Origin: Pseudomonadota bacterium
GTDB lineage: Bacteria; Pseudomonadota; Alphaproteobacteria; Ferrovibrionales; Ferrovibrionaceae
Direction of reading: 5' to 3'
Assembly (NCBI GenBank): GCA_021793055.1
Contig: JAJYTL010000028.1
Location: forward strand, 1 to 17,538
Length of the DNA: 17,538 bases
Translations under genes and position numbers: made by a program
Shown: in pieces, positions 14,831 to 17,538 of the stretch
How positions within the stretch are numbered: position 1 is the stretch's first letter
How the letters are laid out: every line of letters begins with the position of its first letter
Notes under the pieces: generated by a model
The model's database searches: none
What the model saw: the letters and a program-made list of their open reading frames with translations, nothing else
Told to the model about the DNA's origin: nothing

Positions 14831-17296
14831 ATGAAACGCGATGCCGCGCTCACGCTCTGGTTTTCCGAAATCGGCCGCGCCGATACGCCGATCGTCGGCG
14901 GCAAGAATTCCTCCCTCGGCGAAATGATCGGAAATCTGCGTGGCGCCGGGGTCAAGGTCCCCTTCGGATTCGCCACCACGGCAGCCGCCTACCGCGGCTT
15001 CCTCGCGGCCGAGGGGCTTGGCGCGCGGGTCGCCGCCAAGCTCTCCCAATTGAAGACCGACCAGAGCAATCTCGCCGCCGTTGGCCGCGCGGTGCGGAAG
15101 ACGATCGTCGACGCGCCGCTGCCGGGACCCCTCGCGCAAGCGATCACCAAAGCCTATGGCGATCTGCCGCGCCACGCCGGCCATCCGGTCGCCAGCGTCG
15201 CGGTGCGCTCCAGCGCCACCGCCGAGGACCTGCCGGAGGCGAGCTTCGCCGGCCAGCAGGAGACGTTCTTGAACGTGCGCGGGCAGCGCGCCCTGCTCGA
15301 CGCCTGCAAGCGCTGCTATGCCTCGCTCTTCACGGATCGCGCCATCGTCTATCGCGTCAACCATGGCTTCGATCACATGAAGGTCGCGCTCTCGATCGGC
15401 GTCCAGGAGATGGTGCGCTCCGACAAGGCGGGGTCCGGCGTCATGTTCTCGCTCGATACCGAAACCGGCTTCCCGCGAAGCATCCTCATCACCGCCGCCT
15501 TCGGGCTCGGCGAGACCGTGGTTCAGGGCATGGTCGAGCCCGACGAGTACCATGTCTTCAAGCCATTCCTGGCGACGCCCGGCTTGACGCCGATCATCGA
15601 GAAGGCGCTCGGCGGCAAGGCGCAAAAGATGATCTACGCGAAGGCCGGCTCGTCGAAGCTGGTCGCCGCCTCAAAGGCCGAGCGCGCCGCCTTCGTGCTT
15701 TCGGACCCGGAAGTTTTGGAGCTCGCGCGCGCCGCGGCGACGATCGAGCGCCATTACGGCCAGCCCATGGACATGGAATGGGCTAAGGACGGCGCCAGCG
15801 GCAAGATATTCATCGTCCAGGCGCGCCCGGAAACGGTTCAGGCCCGGCGCGAGGCCGGCACGCTCAAGACCTATCGCCTGAAGAAAAAGGGCCGCAAGCT
15901 CGTCTCCGGCCTGGCCATCGGCGAATCCATTGCCGCCGGCAAGGTCTGCCGGCTGAACAGCGCCAGCGAGATCGCGCGCTTCAAGCCGGGCTCGGTCCTG
16001 GTGACCCGCATCACCGATCCGGATTGGGTGCCGATCATGAAGAAGGCAAGCGCCATCGTCACCGACCACGGCGGCCGCACCAGCCACGCGGCGATCGTGA
16101 GCCGCGAGCTTGGCCTGACCGCCGTCGTCGGCACCGGCAACGCCACCCGCATGCTGAAGGACGATGATGCGGTCACGGTCTCCTGCGCCGAAGGCGACGA
16201 GGGAAATATCTATGCCGGAACCGCCGACTTCGAGACGCGCGAGATTGAGACCGGCGAAATCCCGAAAACCCGGACCCGCGTCATGGTCAATCTCGCCAAT
16301 CCATCGGCCGCCTTCCGTTGGTGGCGCCTGCCAACCGATGGCGTCGGCCTCGCGCGCATGGAATTCATCATCGGCAATCTGATCCGCATCCATCCCATGG
16401 CGTTGGTCCATTACGCGACCCTGAAGGACGCCGCCGCCAAGCGGCGCATCGCGGAATTGACCATCGCCTACGCCGACAAGAGCCAGTACTTCGTCGATAC
16501 CCTCGCCCGCGGCATGGCGCGGATCGCGGCGGCGCATTATCCAAAGCCGGCGATCGTCCGCATGAGCGACTTCAAGACCAACGAATACGCCCAGCTCATC
16601 GGCGGCGCCTCTTTCGAGCCGAAGGAGGAAAACCCCATGCTCGGCTGGCGCGGCGCGAGCCGCTATTACAGCGAGGGCTATCGCGAGGGCTTCGCGCTCG
16701 AATGCCGCGCCGTGCGCAAGGCGCGCGAGGAGATCGGCATGACCAACATCGTGGTGATGATCCCCTTCTGCCGCACCTTGACCGAGGCCGACAGCGTGCT
16801 CAAGGTGATGGCCGAAAATGGTCTCGTCCGCGGCAAGAAAGGACTCGAGGTCTACGTCATGGCCGAAATCCCCTCGAACGTGATTCTCGCCGAACGCTTC
16901 GCCGAGCGCTTCGACGGCTTTTCCATCGGCTCGAACGATCTGACCCAATTGGTCCTCGGGGTCGACCGCGACAGCCATGTCTTGAGCCGACTTTTCGACG
17001 AACGCAACGAGGCCGTCACCTCGGCGATTGCCGAGCTTCTCGCAAAAGCGCGGAAAAGCGGCGCCCATACCGGCATTTGCGGGCAGGCGCCGAGCGACCA
17101 TCCGGAATTCGCCCGCTTCCTGGTCGAGCGCGGCATCGATTCGATTTCGGTCAGCCCGGACAGCTTCCTCGCCGTGAAGGAGGTTGTCGCCAAGGCGGAA
17201 GGCGCCTTGGGCCGCGCCAAACCGCGCCGCGCCATCCGGCCCGCCGGCAAGCCCGCCAACAACCGCAAGACGCCGCCCAAACACCTGCTCCACTGA
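14831..17296 (+). CDS. ppsA: Phosphoenolpyruvate synthase (pyruvate, water dikinase)
   Basis: PPS converts pyruvate and ATP to PEP, AMP and phosphate, the entry to gluconeogenesis from pyruvate. The 821-residue protein has three parts. The N-terminal ATP-grasp domain shows VGGKNSSLGEMI, VAVRSSATAEDLPEASFAGQQ, GVMFSLDTETGF and FIVQARPETVQA. The central phosphohistidine domain has TDHGGRTSHAAIVSRELG with H419 as phosphocarrier (E. coli H421). The C-terminal PEP-binding barrel shows GLARMEFIIG, MLGWRGASRYY and GICGQAPSDHPEF with C750 as catalytic cysteine. The last ~28 residues form a basic, Pro/Lys/Arg-rich tail after the fold ends, which makes the protein longer than E. coli PPS (792). The gene follows pgk by 50 bases and precedes pfkB by 5, so the three are probably co-transcribed. 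Confidence 0.97.
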   Translation: MKRDAALTLWFSEIGRADTPIVGGKNSSLGEMIGNLRGAGVKVPFGFATTAAAYRGFLAAEGLGARVAAKLSQLKTDQSNLAAVGRAVRKTIVDAPLPGPLAQAITKAYGDLPRHAGHPVASVAVRSSATAEDLPEASFAGQQETFLNVRGQRALLDACKRCYASLFTDRAIVYRVNHGFDHMKVALSIGVQEMVRSDKAGSGVMFSLDTETGFPRSILITAAFGLGETVVQGMVEPDEYHVFKPFLATPGLTPIIEKALGGKAQKMIYAKAGSSKLVAASKAERAAFVLSDPEVLELARAAATIERHYGQPMDMEWAKDGASGKIFIVQARPETVQARREAGTLKTYRLKKKGRKLVSGLAIGESIAAGKVCRLNSASEIARFKPGSVLVTRITDPDWVPIMKKASAIVTDHGGRTSHAAIVSRELGLTAVVGTGNATRMLKDDDAVTVSCAEGDEGNIYAGTADFETREIETGEIPKTRTRVMVNLANPSAAFRWWRLPTDGVGLARMEFIIGNLIRIHPMALVHYATLKDAAAKRRIAELTIAYADKSQYFVDTLARGMARIAAAHYPKPAIVRMSDFKTNEYAQLIGGASFEPKEENPMLGWRGASRYYSEGYREGFALECRAVRKAREEIGMTNIVVMIPFCRTLTEADSVLKVMAENGLVRGKKGLEVYVMAEIPSNVILAERFAERFDGFSIGSNDLTQLVLGVDRDSHVLSRLFDERNEAVTSAIAELLAKARKSGAHTGICGQAPSDHPEFARFLVERGIDSISVSPDSFLAVKEVVAKAEGALGRAKPRRAIRPAGKPANNRKTPPKHLLH

Positions 17297-17301
17297 GCCC
17301 G

Positions 17302-17538
17302 ATGGCCGCAGCGCACCGCATTCTCACGATCACGCTCAACCCCGCGATCGACGTGACGACGGCGGTGCCGGCGCTGGCGCCGGAGATCAAGCTCCGCTGC
17401 GCGCCGCCCCGGCTCGATCCCGGGGGCGGCGGTATCAACATATCCCGCGTCGTCAAGGAACTCGGCGGCGCGAGCACGGCCCTGGTCGCGGTCGCGGGCG
17501 CAACCGGCGCCCTGATGAAGGAGGTGCTGTCTAAGACC
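17302..17538 (+). CDS. pfkB: 6-phosphofructokinase II, PfkB type (5' part, runs off the window)
   Basis: The 79 visible codons match the N-terminus of PfkB (ribokinase family), which phosphorylates fructose-6-phosphate to fructose-1,6-bisphosphate with ATP. Motifs are ILTITLNPAIDVTT, a KLRCAPPRLDPGGGGINISR stretch and ELGGASTALVAVAGATG. The KLRC-x-P-x(3)-PGGGGIN pattern is like E. coli PfkB and argues against ribokinase. A related 1-phosphofructokinase or tagatose-6-phosphate kinase cannot be wholly excluded without the C-terminal half, where the catalytic GxGD motif lies. The ATG at 17302 comes 5 bases after the ppsA stop with no strong ribosome site of its own, so coupled translation is likely. 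The frame is still open at the window end. Confidence 0.88.
   Translation, partial: MAAAHRILTITLNPAIDVTTAVPALAPEIKLRCAPPRLDPGGGGINISRVVKELGGASTALVAVAGATGALMKEVLSKT

Noticed and set aside
15671..17293. A 540-codon minus-strand frame antisense to ppsA
   Set aside because: It is rich in Ala, Asp, Gly, His and Val from the complement of GC-rich codons, with no conserved motif. ppsA is unambiguous.

Overview
The window is a dense, roughly two-thirds G+C bacterial segment (estimated by eye) holding nine recognisable carbohydrate genes and almost no spare DNA. Base composition, protein signatures (for example the alphaproteobacterial-looking C-terminus of the PGK) and FNR/FixK-type operators suggest an alphaproteobacterium, but no rRNA or housekeeping marker fixes the taxon. 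I see no mobile elements, tRNAs, rRNAs or CRISPR arrays. No gene-free stretch exceeds 300 bases; the longest is the 225-base gap between treZ and pgk.

Layout. (1) Bases 1-4475, plus strand: the last codons of an unidentified upstream gene, then glgB (glycogen branching enzyme) and glgX/treX (glycogen debranching enzyme), joined by 4-base start/stop overlaps. (2) Bases 4472-13325, minus strand, transcribed treZ -> treY -> glgP -> malQ: the two-enzyme maltooligosaccharide-to-trehalose route, a short alpha-glucan phosphorylase and 4-alpha-glucanotransferase. malQ meets glgX tail to tail with overlapping stop codons (TTAA). (3) Bases 13551-17538, plus strand, divergent from treZ: pgk, ppsA (PEP synthase) and the 5' part of pfkB (6-phosphofructokinase II), which runs off the window.

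How the genes work together. GlgB and GlgX shape and debranch glycogen. The linear maltooligosaccharides released can go to TreY/TreZ (trehalose) or to MalQ/GlgP (glucose and glucose-1-phosphate). The latter feeds glycolysis, for which the divergent operon supplies PfkB and PGK, with PPS acting at the pyruvate/PEP node. The segment therefore links storage-glucan turnover, trehalose synthesis and central glycolysis/gluconeogenesis.

The most interesting signal is regulatory. A perfect FNR/ANR/FixK box (TTGAT-N4-ATCAA) lies in the treY-glgP gap, with a -10-like hexamer exactly where a class II FNR promoter would place it. A degenerate FixK-type box lies in the treZ/pgk divergent region. Together they suggest an oxygen-responsive switch sending glycogen carbon to glycolysis rather than trehalose. 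This is a hypothesis. The enzymes are known families, and I found no plainly undescribed protein system.
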